The notes under the pieces are model-generated. The model was not told the DNA's origin and did not search any database. It saw only the letters and a program-made list of their open reading frames with translations. A program made the position numbers and the translations under genes. Below, piece by piece: positions 34,787 through 44,435 of a stretch of 64,000 bases of DNA (position 1 is the stretch's first letter; every line of letters begins with the position of its first letter). The stretch is from Imperialibacter sp963977595 (GTDB taxonomy: Bacteria; Bacteroidota; Bacteroidia; Cytophagales; Cyclobacteriaceae): assembly GCF_048007035.1 (NCBI RefSeq), contig NZ_CP180355.1, positions 5,766,001 through 5,830,000 of the forward strand, read 5' to 3'.

Positions 34787-36274
34787 ATGACCAACTACGA
34801 GAAACTGATTCATGAAGCGAACATAGAGCAGGCCAGGCTCAAAACCAGGCGGCACTTCCTCAAAGACTGCGGGATGGGCATGGGAGCCATGGCTTTATCG
34901 TCTGTTTTGTGCGGCTGCGACACAGGTTCCAATTTGAACTCATTTGCTTCAGGCAACCCGATGGCGCCAAAAGCTCCTCATTTTCCCGGACGGGTCAAGT
35001 CGGTGATTTATTTGCACATGGCTGGCGCTCCGTCACAACTGGAGCTTTTTGATTACAAACCTGAGCTACAAAAGCTCAATGGTCAAGACTGCCCAGCGTC
35101 ATTCCTCGATGGGAAACGTTTTGCCTTTATTCGGGGGGTGCCCAAAATGCTGGGGCCTCAGGCCAATTTCAAGCAACGAGGCCAAAGTGGCGCATGGATT
35201 TCTGATTTCCTGCCGCACCTGCACAGCATTGCCGACGATATCACTTTTGTGAAGGCCCTGGAAACTGACCAGTTCAACCATGCACCTGCTCAACTGCTGA
35301 TGCACACAGGCGGAGCCAGACTAGGCAGGCCAAGCATGGGCTCCTGGGTGACCTACGGACTGGGGACGGAAAACCAGAACCTGCCAGGCTTTGTGGTGCT
35401 AACCTCTGGTGGTAGCACACCCGATGCAGGAAAAAGCGTGTGGGGAAGTGGCTTTTTACCCAGTGTTTATCAGGGGATTCAGTGCCGCTCAGTCGGCGAT
35501 CCGGTATTGTTCATCAACAACCCCGATAACGTAACCCGTGATTTGCGCAAAGCATCGATTGATGCCATTAACAAAGTGAATCAGGAAACACATGAGGAGT
35601 TCAATGACCCGGAAACGTTGACTCGCATTTCTCAGTATGAGCTGGCTTTCCGCATGCAAATGTCGGCACCGGAAGTGATGAATATCGATTCAGAGCCCCA
35701 GTACATCAAAGACATGTACGGAGTGACTCCTGGCAAGGCCAGCTTTGCCAACAATGTGCTGCTGGCTCGCAAGCTGGTAGAAAATGGGGTGCGTTTTGTG
35801 CAGCTCTACGACTGGGGCTGGGACACGCACGGCACAGGCCCGGACGCATCTGTTGGGGCTGGCCTGCAGGGCAAATGTCGGCAGGTGGACAGAGCCACAA
35901 CAGCACTGATCCTTGATTTGAAACAACGGGGTCTGCTGGATGAAACACTGGTGGTGTGGGGGGGAGAGTTTGGCCGAACGCCGATGCTGGAAAACAGGGA
36001 GGGCAAGGCTAATCCTTACCTGGGCCGTGACCACCATGTGGAAGCATTCACCATCTGGATGGCCGGAGGTGGGATCAAGAAAGGCTTCAGCTTTGGGGAA
36101 ACCGATGAGATAGGCTATGCAGCCGTGAAAGACAAAGCGCTTACATACGATATTCAGGCTACCATTCTTCACCAGCTGGGCTTTGACCATGAAAAGCTCA
36201 CCTACCAATTCCAGGGGCGCCCGTTCAGGTTAACGGATGTGCATGGAAGGGTGCTGACGGAGATTTTGAGTTGA
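34787..36274 (+). CDS. DUF1501 protein (sulfatase-like fold), Tat signal
   Basis: A 495-residue protein starting 2 bases after the PSD1 gene. The N-terminus KTRRHFLKDCGMGMGAMALSS is a twin-arginine signal, so it is folded before export. The DUF1501 domain is an alkaline-phosphatase-like fold without the usual nucleophile; visible family motifs are YLHMAGAPSQLELFDYKP near 85, DWGWDTHG near 345, and VVWGGEFGRTPM near 388. It always accompanies DUF1549/DUF1553 proteins. Function is unknown; a shared role in sugar handling is inferred. Confidence 0.88.
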   Translation: MTNYEKLIHEANIEQARLKTRRHFLKDCGMGMGAMALSSVLCGCDTGSNLNSFASGNPMAPKAPHFPGRVKSVIYLHMAGAPSQLELFDYKPELQKLNGQDCPASFLDGKRFAFIRGVPKMLGPQANFKQRGQSGAWISDFLPHLHSIADDITFVKALETDQFNHAPAQLLMHTGGARLGRPSMGSWVTYGLGTENQNLPGFVVLTSGGSTPDAGKSVWGSGFLPSVYQGIQCRSVGDPVLFINNPDNVTRDLRKASIDAINKVNQETHEEFNDPETLTRISQYELAFRMQMSAPEVMNIDSEPQYIKDMYGVTPGKASFANNVLLARKLVENGVRFVQLYDWGWDTHGTGPDASVGAGLQGKCRQVDRATTALILDLKQRGLLDETLVVWGGEFGRTPMLENREGKANPYLGRDHHVEAFTIWMAGGGIKKGFSFGETDEIGYAAVKDKALTYDIQATILHQLGFDHEKLTYQFQGRPFRLTDVHGRVLTEILS

Positions 36275-36283
36275 TCACCTTAG

Positions 36284-37201
36284 ATGAAAAGAAGAGATTT
36301 TATTGGAACCACTTTGGGGGCAGGCATAGGAGTGGGGCTGGCGGCCTCACCACTGCTGGCCTCCAAGCGAAAACAAACCAACACACCTGATATGAAGATT
36401 AAAATACTGGCTACCAACTGGGGAGATGGGGATACCATAGAGGACTTTTGCAAAAAAATCAAAAGCTATGGCTATGACGGGCTGGAGGTATGGTATCCAA
36501 CCGATGCCGGAGATAGAGAAAGGTTGGTGAATGCCACCAAAGCCAATGGATTAGAATATGGCTTTCTTGTGGGTGCATACCAGCCTGAATTTCAGCCTCA
36601 TTTTGAACTCTTTGAAACGAATCTTCGGGCCGCTGCAAAGATGAAGCCTTTGTACATCAACTGTCACTCCGGCAAAGACTTCTTTTCCTACGAGCAAAAC
36701 AAACAATTTATTGACCTGACCATCAAAGTCAGCAAAGAGTCGGGTGTTGGCATTCACCACGAAACGCATCGCTCCCGCATCATGTACTCGGCTCCGGTTA
36801 CCAGAAACTTCATTGAGAAAAACCCGGATCTGACATTGACGCTGGACATTTCACATTGGTGTAACGTACACGAGACTTTGCTGCAAGATCAAAAGGAAAC
36901 GGTAGACATGGCTTTACAACGCACCAGGCACATTCACCTGCGTGTGGGGCATCCGGAAAGTCCACAGGTGAACGATCCTAGGGCGCCGGAATGGAAAGAG
37001 GCCCTTGACCAGCACCTGGCCTGGTGGGACAAAGTCATTGAACTCCGGAAAAACGCCGGAGCCGATACGATGACCTTCCTGACTGAATTTGGCCCGGCTG
37101 ACTATATGCCTACCATTCCTTATACGAGGCAACCCGTCGCCAATCAGTGGGACATCAATCGCTATATGCTTGAGTTGATCAGAAACCGATACACCTCATA
37201 A
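36284..37201 (+). CDS. Sugar phosphate isomerase/epimerase-like protein, Tat signal
   Basis: A 305-residue TIM-barrel protein of the xylose-isomerase-like (AP endonuclease 2) superfamily. The twin-arginine start MKRRDFIGTTLGAGIGVGLAAS indicates export. Barrel landmarks are YGYDGLEVWYP, GIHHETHRSRIMYSA (metal Glu/His), LTLDISHWCNVHE (Asp/His) and FLTEFGPADY (Glu). It lies 9 bases after the DUF1501 gene. It probably isomerises a sugar or sugar derivative in the periplasm, an unusual site for this fold; the substrate is unknown. Confidence 0.82.
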   Translation: MKRRDFIGTTLGAGIGVGLAASPLLASKRKQTNTPDMKIKILATNWGDGDTIEDFCKKIKSYGYDGLEVWYPTDAGDRERLVNATKANGLEYGFLVGAYQPEFQPHFELFETNLRAAAKMKPLYINCHSGKDFFSYEQNKQFIDLTIKVSKESGVGIHHETHRSRIMYSAPVTRNFIEKNPDLTLTLDISHWCNVHETLLQDQKETVDMALQRTRHIHLRVGHPESPQVNDPRAPEWKEALDQHLAWWDKVIELRKNAGADTMTFLTEFGPADYMPTIPYTRQPVANQWDINRYMLELIRNRYTS

Positions 37202-37219
37202 CCTCGCTGCTCGGCTTCT

Positions 37220-38608
37220 ATGGACTACGGTATCGTTTCGTTTATTGGAAAATTCCACCCGCTGCTGGTGCACCTGCCTATTGGTATGCTGATGATTGCC
37301 ATCCTTTTTGGCTTCATGAGCTTAAAGGAAAACTACACTTACCTCAAGGGAGCTAACCACATTGTACTTTTTCTTGCGGCGGTTTCAGCCACGCTGTCAG
37401 CTTTCACAGGCTGGATACTTTCACAATCGGGCGGCTACGCAAACGAACTGATCGACTGGCATCAGTGGATGGGCATAGGCCTTGTCGTTGTTAGTTGGGT
37501 AGCATATTTTGTGCACTCGAGAAATGAGAAAGCTTTTAAAATGGCGCTGATTGTTTCAGGACTGCTTTTAGTAATTACCGGGCACTTGGGAGGCAGCATT
37601 ACGCATGGAGACGGTTTTCTGACGCCTCCGCCGCTCTCGGAGTGGTTTGCTAAAGAGGGTGCGGCTGTTCCGCCTATTGTTCTGACAAAAGAGACGCTGG
37701 GCTACCAGGCCATTGCCAATATTGTGGATAGAAAATGCAAGAGTTGTCACGGCCCCGGCACCCAAAAGGGGAAGCTGAGACTCGATTCACCTGAAGAAAT
37801 GCGGAAAGGAGGGAAGCACGGAGAAGTGATAGTGGCTTCTTCACCAGATGAAAGTCATTTGATAGAAAACATCCTCTTACCGATTGACAATGATGACCAT
37901 ATGCCACCTAAAGAGAAGAGCCAGTTGAGTAAAGCCGAGATAGCAGTTTTAATAAAGTGGGTGGCCACGGGCGCTTCTTTTGACAAGACAGTGGAAGAAC
38001 TGGCCTGGAGCGATAGTCTCATTATGGCGTACAATGCTGCTACGACCAACAAACCAGCTACCTATGCCTATATTCCTAAAGACAGGGTTCAGCCGGTAGA
38101 CGTTGCGCTGGTGACCCGGTTAGACACATTAGGGGTGAGTATTGTACCCGTGAGCGACGGTAGTAACTATTTGAATGTGAACTTCTTGCATGTGCCTCAG
38201 CAGTACATGACCGAGGCTTTTCAGTTGCTTACGTCCCTGAATAAACAGTGTGTGTGGCTGGATTTGACAGGAAAAGGCCTTCAGCCCGAACACCTTGAAT
38301 ACCTTGGGAAGATGCAAAACTTGACGAAGCTGAGTCTCAAAGACTGTGGATTGAACGATAGCCTTATGTCGAAATTGCAGCCTTTGTCGAGATTGGAATA
38401 TGTGAACCTTGTTAATAATCCAGTGACAGGAGACGGTATCAAGACTTTACAAGGTAACGCCGGTCTTCAGCAATTGTTCCTCTTTCAAACAGAGGTGCAG
38501 CCGACAGATACTGCAGCTTTACGGGAAATGTTTGAAAATGCTTCGATAGACCTTGGTGGCTACGAAATGCCGCTGATCGAGGCTGATACCAGTAAAATTA
38601 TTTATTGA
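37220..38608 (+). CDS. DUF2231 membrane protein with cytochrome c and LRR region
   Basis: A 462-residue protein, fourth in the operon. The first about 130 residues are four membrane helices of the DUF2231 type (KFHPLLVHLPIGMLMIAILFG, with conserved His). Next is a planctomycete-type cytochrome c domain with CKSCHGPG near residue 173 and its methionine side DDHMPPKEKSQLS. The last about 120 residues have leucine-rich repeats (LEYLGKMQNLTKLSLKDCGLNDSLMSKLQPLSRLEYVNLVNNPVTGD). The mix suggests a membrane electron-carrier linked to a binding surface. It overlaps the next, convergent gene by 11 bases. Confidence 0.82.
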   Translation: MDYGIVSFIGKFHPLLVHLPIGMLMIAILFGFMSLKENYTYLKGANHIVLFLAAVSATLSAFTGWILSQSGGYANELIDWHQWMGIGLVVVSWVAYFVHSRNEKAFKMALIVSGLLLVITGHLGGSITHGDGFLTPPPLSEWFAKEGAAVPPIVLTKETLGYQAIANIVDRKCKSCHGPGTQKGKLRLDSPEEMRKGGKHGEVIVASSPDESHLIENILLPIDNDDHMPPKEKSQLSKAEIAVLIKWVATGASFDKTVEELAWSDSLIMAYNAATTNKPATYAYIPKDRVQPVDVALVTRLDTLGVSIVPVSDGSNYLNVNFLHVPQQYMTEAFQLLTSLNKQCVWLDLTGKGLQPEHLEYLGKMQNLTKLSLKDCGLNDSLMSKLQPLSRLEYVNLVNNPVTGDGIKTLQGNAGLQQLFLFQTEVQPTDTAALREMFENASIDLGGYEMPLIEADTSKIIY

Positions 38609-38831
38609 GTACCCCTGGCTTTTTTTTCATGAGAGTACCAATGCCAAAGCCGATCAGCAATAGCCAGGGGAATCCGTGAAAAATTGTATCGAACCAGTCC
38701 ATGGGCTGCATGCCGACAGCGCCGCCTGCTATCCACTTGATTTTGCCCCAAATGTGCGGCTCAGGGAAGAAGGGAGCCAGGCCCAGAGTGAGGCAGAATA
38801 GTAGAATGATTTTTATGGAGAATACCTTCAT
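38598..38831 (-). CDS. Small hypothetical membrane protein
   Basis: A 77-residue protein with a hydrophobic N-terminal segment (about 5-24) and a second near the C-terminus (about 52-70), linked by EPHIWGKIKWIAGGAVGMQPMDWFD. The ATG at 38831 is chosen over TTG at 38849. The WIxGGAxGMxxMDWFD pattern is seen in small Bacteroidota proteins of unknown role. Its 3' end overlaps the DUF2231 gene by 11 bases tail to tail. Confidence 0.7.
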   Translation of the reverse strand: MKVFSIKIILLFCLTLGLAPFFPEPHIWGKIKWIAGGAVGMQPMDWFDTIFHGFPWLLLIGFGIGTLMKKKPGVLNK

Positions 38832-38908
38832 GTCTTCTTTTTTCTGCAAAGGTAAGTTAGCCGAAAGTAGAGGTGAGTGACATAAGTTACTCTCGCAGCA
38901 AAAAGTAA

Positions 38909-38936
38909 GGCCTTTGACTCAAAGGAATCAAAGGCC
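38909..38936 (-). terminator. Hairpin terminator of the 39 kb lipoprotein gene
   Basis: A 9-bp perfect stem, GGCCTTTGA and TCAAAGGCC, with a 10-base loop. On the minus strand it is followed by TTACTTTTTG and lies 24 bases after the stop of the lipoprotein gene. Confidence 0.65.
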
Positions 38937-38959
38937 CTGGTATCGCTGCTTGTTAGGAT

Positions 38960-39760
38960 TTACTCGCAGGCTACGTCGTTCAATGTTGTGTCCCAGCAGT
39001 GGTACAAGTTATCCTCAAAAAAGACCTGGCTTTTGATTTTTCCATTGCTGTTCTCGGCACTCCAGAGCACCTCTATTGTATTTTCGGTATTGGTGTCAAT
39101 GATGGTGACGTTTCTGTTCAGCTCGGCGCCGGCATCAACCATATAGCTAATCGAACTTCCGAAACTGTCGCCCGGCTTTTTAACTGTGAAGGTCACGTCT
39201 GCAACTCCGTCAACTTCCGATTTGGACCACTCAGATGACAGCCATGGATTTGGCTTGTCAGGCCCTTCATAGAGTGTCCAGGTGCCGGCATTGGCCATGA
39301 AATTGGACTCCCCCGTAAACCACACGAAGTCGGAAAAGCCACCTGCTTTCGAAATATAGCCTGTCCACGTAACATCACTGCCATCCACGTCAGCAGTAAG
39401 TTTTACGGAGTAAGAGCCACTATTAGGAACAGATATATCATAAGCCCAAACCCATAATTTAGTTTCTGTATCAAATGTAGCCTCTTGATTCACCGCTAGT
39501 TTAAACGCAGTAACAGGCACAACCAGCGCTCCGGAAAGGATGCCAGAATACACTCCAACACTTGTAGCAGCATATACCCAATTCCTGACAACCATTTGCC
39601 TGCCACCTCCATCGCCGTCACTGCCGCTAAAATCATCAAAATTGGGAGCCATGCTCGATCCAGGAGGCATTGCCGGAGCAGTACCCGGGTCTATTTCGTC
39701 GTCTTTGCTACATGAAACCCAAAGGATTGAAAATGATAATAGAACTGCTAACCTTCTCAT
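38960..39760 (-). CDS. Hypothetical lipoprotein
   Basis: A 266-residue lipoprotein with lipobox ILWVSC at about residue 17, followed by an acidic, Pro- and Gly-rich linker (DEIDPGTAPAMPPGSSM, FSGSDGDGGG). The remainder is beta-rich with many Trp and Thr (LWVWAYDISVPNSGSYSVKLTADVDGS), consistent with a secreted beta-sandwich. No family is recognised. It stands alone with its own terminator. Confidence 0.6.
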   Translation of the reverse strand: MRRLAVLLSFSILWVSCSKDDEIDPGTAPAMPPGSSMAPNFDDFSGSDGDGGGRQMVVRNWVYAATSVGVYSGILSGALVVPVTAFKLAVNQEATFDTETKLWVWAYDISVPNSGSYSVKLTADVDGSDVTWTGYISKAGGFSDFVWFTGESNFMANAGTWTLYEGPDKPNPWLSSEWSKSEVDGVADVTFTVKKPGDSFGSSISYMVDAGAELNRNVTIIDTNTENTIEVLWSAENSNGKIKSQVFFEDNLYHCWDTTLNDVACE

Positions 39761-39899
39761 ATTTATTTGTTTCGTTTCATTGATGAAAGATCAAACTTAA
39801 CAAAAATTGCATTTAACTCATATTTTATATTATAATTTATATATTTTTCTATCCTATCAGAATTCGCTCAAATATTGATTGCAATGATGCGCCGTCGGG

Positions 39900-41414
39900 C
39901 TAATTCCCAAAGAACAACCTGATATCCTTTATCAATTGATCAAAGTCAGGCTGGTGATTGTACATCATATGCCCGCCTTCATAGTAGCTCAATTGCACCA
40001 TTTCTTTTGGGATTCCATTGCGGGCAAAGGTGTATTCAGCATCAAAAAACGGTGTGATCAGGTCATAGTAGCCGCACGCCACAAGTACCTTGAGATCTTT
40101 GTTGCGGCGCATGCTTTCGGCCAACGGACGTGCTACGTTGACAAAAACCGGCTCCCAATACGAACCTTCGGGTGCATCTCTCCATCGCCAGTTGATCGCC
40201 ACCTCCTCATTGGAAGTAATGTACGGCCTGTCCATTTCCACATTTAATACGGATGCGAAATAGTTATTGAGAGCAGCTGTGTAGGCAGCATCGATTTGAT
40301 AGTCTGACGCATCCCCCAATGTTGGCCATTCCGCTACCAGATCTGCTTCCCTGCTTTTGAACCTGCTATCGAGGCGCCCAACTGTTAGCCCTTCTTCTTC
40401 CATGAGCTTCTTTTGGAATCGGGGTACCAGCACCCGAAGATCCGACCTGAGGACATATTCTTTTGGTAGCCCTGTAAAGTAGACCAGCTTGTCGGCCATA
40501 CTGTTTTGCGCTTCTGTCGTTAGCATGGAGCCCTTCAATAAAGCGGGTGCATATTCATCGGTAGTGAAAACACGACATTCCTGGACGAAATCCTCCAATG
40601 ATTTGCCTTGCCCGGCCTTCTTATGGTACCATGCGGTGGCCGCCATCGTGGGCAGGTAGGTGAGGTAAGAAATAAGATTGTCATGCATGGAAGTATTTCC
40701 TTGATAGTCAATTGCTTGAGAAATTAAAACTAGTCCATTCATTGATACATGCTGTCCGCCACCTTCCAGCGCATTAGTAACGGCCGCTGCCCTTGTTGTG
40801 CCAAAGCTTTCACCAAAAATATACTTGGGAGAATTCCATCGTTTGTTATCTGTGATCCAAATCCTGATAAACTGTGCGATGGAGCTTGCGTCTTCTGTGA
40901 GGCCCCAGAAATCTTTGCCACTACCCGAGCCCACTGGAATACTGTAGCCTGTTCCAATCGGATCTACGAACACAAGATCAGTTTTATCCAGCAAACACTG
41001 TTGATTATCTACGAGAGGATAGGGTGCACCACCATCATCAGTATCTGCGTTGCTGGCAATTTTAACGATCTTTGGGCCCAGAAAACCCATGTGTAACCAG
41101 ACCGAAGCAGATCCAGGCCCTCCATTGAAAATGAAAGTGACGGGCCGTTTTGAATAGTCTGTGACCCCTTCCTGCAAATAGGAGACCGACCACAAAGCAC
41201 CAATGGGTTCATTCTTTTCATTTTTCAGGTGTGTTTCTTTCCCGACGGCTTTGTACCGCACGGCCTTTCCATTAAAGGTGCCCTGGTGTTGTGTGATAAA
41301 TGACTTCGGCGCAGGTATCTCTTTTACTGTCGAGTCAGCCTTTTGTGCATTGGATAAATGAACAAGGGCAATTAAAGTGAAAGCGCATAGAATGGTTTTA
41401 ATTAAGGTCATCAT
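39900..41414 (-). CDS. Exported S10-type serine carboxypeptidase
   Basis: A 504-residue peptidase of family S10 with an alpha/beta-hydrolase fold. The start at 41414 gives a signal peptide ending HLSNAQ; an upstream in-frame codon at 41450 adds a non-signal-like extension. Motifs: FNGGPGSASVWLHMG (oxyanion side, about 97-110), DPIGTGYS (151-158), the nucleophile Ser203 in GESFGTTRAA, a late acid in CGYYDLITPF, and the base His in EGGHMMY. It is likely a periplasmic or outer-surface peptidase or esterase; the substrate is unknown. Confidence 0.85.
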   Translation of the reverse strand: MMTLIKTILCAFTLIALVHLSNAQKADSTVKEIPAPKSFITQHQGTFNGKAVRYKAVGKETHLKNEKNEPIGALWSVSYLQEGVTDYSKRPVTFIFNGGPGSASVWLHMGFLGPKIVKIASNADTDDGGAPYPLVDNQQCLLDKTDLVFVDPIGTGYSIPVGSGSGKDFWGLTEDASSIAQFIRIWITDNKRWNSPKYIFGESFGTTRAAAVTNALEGGGQHVSMNGLVLISQAIDYQGNTSMHDNLISYLTYLPTMAATAWYHKKAGQGKSLEDFVQECRVFTTDEYAPALLKGSMLTTEAQNSMADKLVYFTGLPKEYVLRSDLRVLVPRFQKKLMEEEGLTVGRLDSRFKSREADLVAEWPTLGDASDYQIDAAYTAALNNYFASVLNVEMDRPYITSNEEVAINWRWRDAPEGSYWEPVFVNVARPLAESMRRNKDLKVLVACGYYDLITPFFDAEYTFARNGIPKEMVQLSYYEGGHMMYNHQPDFDQLIKDIRLFFGN

Positions 41415-41600
41415 TTTGAGTTGAATGTTTTGTGCCCACAATTTGATCAAACTTTTTTATTACAACAGAACAATGGGCAGCGAAAAATTTATTGTGATGT
41501 GAGCAATGTCACGCAATGTGTCGGACGGTATTTTTATACTTGCCAAAACCTTTGATATTTGTCGGTTATAGCGATTTTAATTAAACAAACCCTATTTTAG

Positions 41601-42491
41601 ATGTTTTCATACGATGCCAGGGTGCTTAGTGTAGCGTTGTCAGCCATTATTGAGTCGTCTGTGTCTGACGATGCCTGGCGATGGCTTCAAGAAAAAGCGG
41701 CTGATGTCTCCTCTTCTGAAACCGAATCAGCATTAAATGTGGCTTTCGCTGCTATTCCCAGAAAGGTTGGTAAGAATGGTGTGAGTGTTAGCGAAAGTGC
41801 TGTGACCAACATCCAACAAATCAGACCTGGTTTTCAAATAACCAATTGGTCAATTGACCGCTTGTGTCGGGTGTGGGTGCTGATTCAGGTGCCGGCTTCA
41901 AACAAGACCAATTACTTAGCCAGGATTCAAAACTTGTTTCTGGCGGCGGAAATGAATGAGCTGGTGGCGTTGTATTCTGCGCTGCCTGTAGTAGCTTACC
42001 CCGAAGCGTGGAAAGCCCAGTGTGCCGAAGGGATACGAAGCAATATCGGTGATGTGCTGGAGGCAATTATGTGCAATAACCCATACCCCTCTGAGCAACT
42101 CGATGAAGCTGCCTGGAATCAACTGGTGCTGAAGGCAATATTTACAGAAAAACCATTGCATTCAATTATTGGCCTGGACGACAGGGCAAATTTGGAGCTG
42201 GCCAACACGCTCTCCGATTTTGCGCATGAAAGATGGGCGGCGCACAGGACGGTACCCCCAATGTTGTGGAGATGTGTCGGGCCTTTTATCAATGAAAAAA
42301 CAATTGGAGACATGGAGCGCCTGGTGCTGTCTGTCGATAGCACCGAAAGAGAAGCTGCGGCTCTTGCCTGTAGTGTGAGCCAATTTCCTGCTGCCACTGA
42401 ACTCCTGGATAGGAACAAGCAGCTGAATGCATTGGTTAAATCGGGTGACATTTCCTGGGAAAGTATAGCAAAGAAAACAGAGCTGGTTTAG
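41601..42491 (+). CDS. eboA: EboA, first gene of the ebo cluster
   Basis: A 296-residue, mainly helical cytoplasmic protein of the EboA family, whose function is unknown. It is identified by its place at the head of eboB-F and by the pattern W-RWLQEKA near the N-terminus and TNWSIDRLCRVWVLI near residue 80, seen in EboA-like proteins. HEAT-like helices (LYSALPVVAYPEAWKAQCAEGIRSNIGDVLEA) suggest a scaffold or adaptor. A possible -7 box GATATTTG (41554-41561) lies 40 bases upstream. EboB follows 23 bases after the stop. The name rests mainly on context. Confidence 0.8.
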   Translation: MFSYDARVLSVALSAIIESSVSDDAWRWLQEKAADVSSSETESALNVAFAAIPRKVGKNGVSVSESAVTNIQQIRPGFQITNWSIDRLCRVWVLIQVPASNKTNYLARIQNLFLAAEMNELVALYSALPVVAYPEAWKAQCAEGIRSNIGDVLEAIMCNNPYPSEQLDEAAWNQLVLKAIFTEKPLHSIIGLDDRANLELANTLSDFAHERWAAHRTVPPMLWRCVGPFINEKTIGDMERLVLSVDSTEREAAALACSVSQFPAATELLDRNKQLNALVKSGDISWESIAKKTELV

Positions 42492-42514
42492 CTCAGAATA
42501 AAAACAGAACGATT

Positions 42515-43501
42515 ATGTGTTGTAGTGATAATTTTACTGAGGCGGATTTACAAAAAAGGGACGCCAACCCTGTTTATCTCGATAGTGTAAAGGGCATGCA
42601 GTTTTTCGACCCGCATGTGCACATGACATCCCGCACGACGGACGACTACCAGGCCATGGCAGATGCCGGTGTGGTAGCGCTGATTGAACCTGCCTTCTGG
42701 CTCGGACAGCCCCGTACGGGCATTGCCACCTTCCGTGACTACTATGCTAGCCTGATCGGTTGGGAACGGTTCAGGTCATCGCAGTTTGGCATCAAGCACT
42801 ACTGCACGATAGGGCTGAACAGCCGGGAAGCGAACAACGAAGCTTTGGCTGAGCAGGTGATGGAAATCCTGCCACTGTTTATTTACAAAGAAGGCGTAGT
42901 GGGTGTTGGTGAAATAGGTTTCGACGACCAGACACCGGCAGAAGAGAAATACTACCGGGCACAGCTTGACCTCGCCAAAGAAGCAGGGCTGCCTGTGCAA
43001 ATTCATACACCTCACCGGGACAAAAAACGAGGCACCCAACGCAGTATGGACATCGCCCTGGAGCAGGGCCTTGACCCGAAGATGGTGGTTGTTGACCACA
43101 ACAATGAAGAGACGGTAAAGGAAGTATTGGATCGTGGCTTTTGGGCAGCTTTCACCATTTATCCTTTCACCAAAATGGGCAACGAGCGGATGGTCGAAGT
43201 GGTGAAACAGTACGGACCCGACAGAATAATGATCAACTCCGCTGCCGACTGGGGCATCAGCGACCCGTTGGCAGTGCCAAAAACAGCAGCTTTGATGAAA
43301 CAGCATGGTATTAGTGATGATGTCATTCGTTTGGTTACTTATCAAAATGCCATCACGGCGTTTGGTCAGAGTGGACAAATCGACGAGGCTGACTTTGCTT
43401 CGGTGAAAGACATCGATCAAAGCCAAAAATTTGAAGGCAATACGGTTTTGCGTGGCGGCCAGCAACCACGCATGGACAAGAACTCCCTGATCATCAAATA
43501 A
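42515..43501 (+). CDS. eboB: EboB, TatD-like metal-dependent hydrolase
   Basis: A 328-residue amidohydrolase-fold protein related to TatD. Metal motifs: DPHVHM (His34, His36), GVGEIGFDD (Glu), VQIHTPHRDK (His), MVVVDHNNEE (His) and NSAADWG (Asp). TatD itself is a DNase; EboB proteins form a distinct branch found in ebo clusters with unknown substrate. The N-terminus MCCSDNF has an adjacent Cys pair. It lies 2 bases before eboC and is co-transcribed with it. Confidence 0.86.
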   Translation: MCCSDNFTEADLQKRDANPVYLDSVKGMQFFDPHVHMTSRTTDDYQAMADAGVVALIEPAFWLGQPRTGIATFRDYYASLIGWERFRSSQFGIKHYCTIGLNSREANNEALAEQVMEILPLFIYKEGVVGVGEIGFDDQTPAEEKYYRAQLDLAKEAGLPVQIHTPHRDKKRGTQRSMDIALEQGLDPKMVVVDHNNEETVKEVLDRGFWAAFTIYPFTKMGNERMVEVVKQYGPDRIMINSAADWGISDPLAVPKTAALMKQHGISDDVIRLVTYQNAITAFGQSGQIDEADFASVKDIDQSQKFEGNTVLRGGQQPRMDKNSLIIK

Positions 43502-43502
43502 T

Positions 43503-44387
43503 TTGAAGCAAATTATCGGACTTCTGCGCCTTACCAGGCCGGCCAATATTGTCACTGCGGTAGCCGACATTCTGGCTGGTGTGGCTATTTCGGGCTACCT
43601 GACGGGCTTTGCCCAGGGTGCAACGCCCATTATCTGGCTGAGCCTGGCCACCACGGGCTTATATGGTGGCGGGGTTGTGCTCAACGACGTGTTTGATGCG
43701 GAGCTTGACGCCGTCGAGCGGCCGGAACGACCGATTCCCAGTGGTGTGGTTTCCAGGTTTATGGCAGCAATGCTTGGGATAGTGCTTTTGGGCATCGGTA
43801 TACTGGCCGCTGGCAAAGTGAACTGGATGCCATCTGGTATGATTGCTGCGGCCATCGCCTTGTTCTCAGTTGTCTACGATAAATGGGGCAAGCATCAGTT
43901 GGTTTTGGGGCCAATCAATATGGGACTCTGTAGGGGCTTGAATCTTGTCCTGGGGATGAGCATTGTTCCTGGTATCCTGGATACCTATTGGTGGCTGGGT
44001 ATTGTGCCAGTGATTTATATCGCTGCCATCACCATGATCAGTCGGGGCGAAGTGCATGGAGGCAGCAAATTGACCCTGTACATTGCGCTGGCTCTTTACG
44101 TAGTGGTAATTGGTGCCATTTTGTGGTTCTCTACTCAAAACAATGCGTTTTATCTTACCCTGGCCTTTGTGCTCGTATTTGGCGGAATGATTGTCCCGCC
44201 GCTATTCAAAGCGATATCCGATCCTATTGGGAAAAATATAGGAAAGGCGGTGAAATCGGGAGTGATCGCCTTGATACTAATGAATGCTGCCTGGTCATCA
44301 GCTTTTGGCGTTACGTATTTTGCCTTGGGTATTGTACTTTTGTTGCCCTTGTCGTTATTGCTGGCGAAAGCCTTTGCTGTAACGTGA
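43503..44387 (+). CDS. eboC: EboC, UbiA-family prenyltransferase, TTG start
   Basis: A 294-residue integral membrane protein of the UbiA family, which moves isoprenoid chains onto aromatic or other acceptors. The first Asp-rich motif is NDVFDAELD (residues 61-69); the second is the weaker YDKWGKH (near 122). About eight or nine membrane helices are seen. The only plausible initiator is TTG at 43503, 1 base after the eboB stop; the next Met lies far inside. Its substrate in the ebo pathway is unknown; scytonemin clusters with ebo genes place it near metabolite export. Confidence 0.84.
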   Translation: MKQIIGLLRLTRPANIVTAVADILAGVAISGYLTGFAQGATPIIWLSLATTGLYGGGVVLNDVFDAELDAVERPERPIPSGVVSRFMAAMLGIVLLGIGILAAGKVNWMPSGMIAAAIALFSVVYDKWGKHQLVLGPINMGLCRGLNLVLGMSIVPGILDTYWWLGIVPVIYIAAITMISRGEVHGGSKLTLYIALALYVVVIGAILWFSTQNNAFYLTLAFVLVFGGMIVPPLFKAISDPIGKNIGKAVKSGVIALILMNAAWSSAFGVTYFALGIVLLLPLSLLLAKAFAVT

Positions 44388-44435
44388 ATTTGTTTGTTTA
44401 AATTTTCAGCCTGACATCGGGCAATTAGCATAGTT

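Noticed and set aside
42776..43570. A 264-codon frame on the minus strand inside eboB
   Set aside because: It lies opposite a gene with clear metal-binding motifs and in a tight plus-strand operon.
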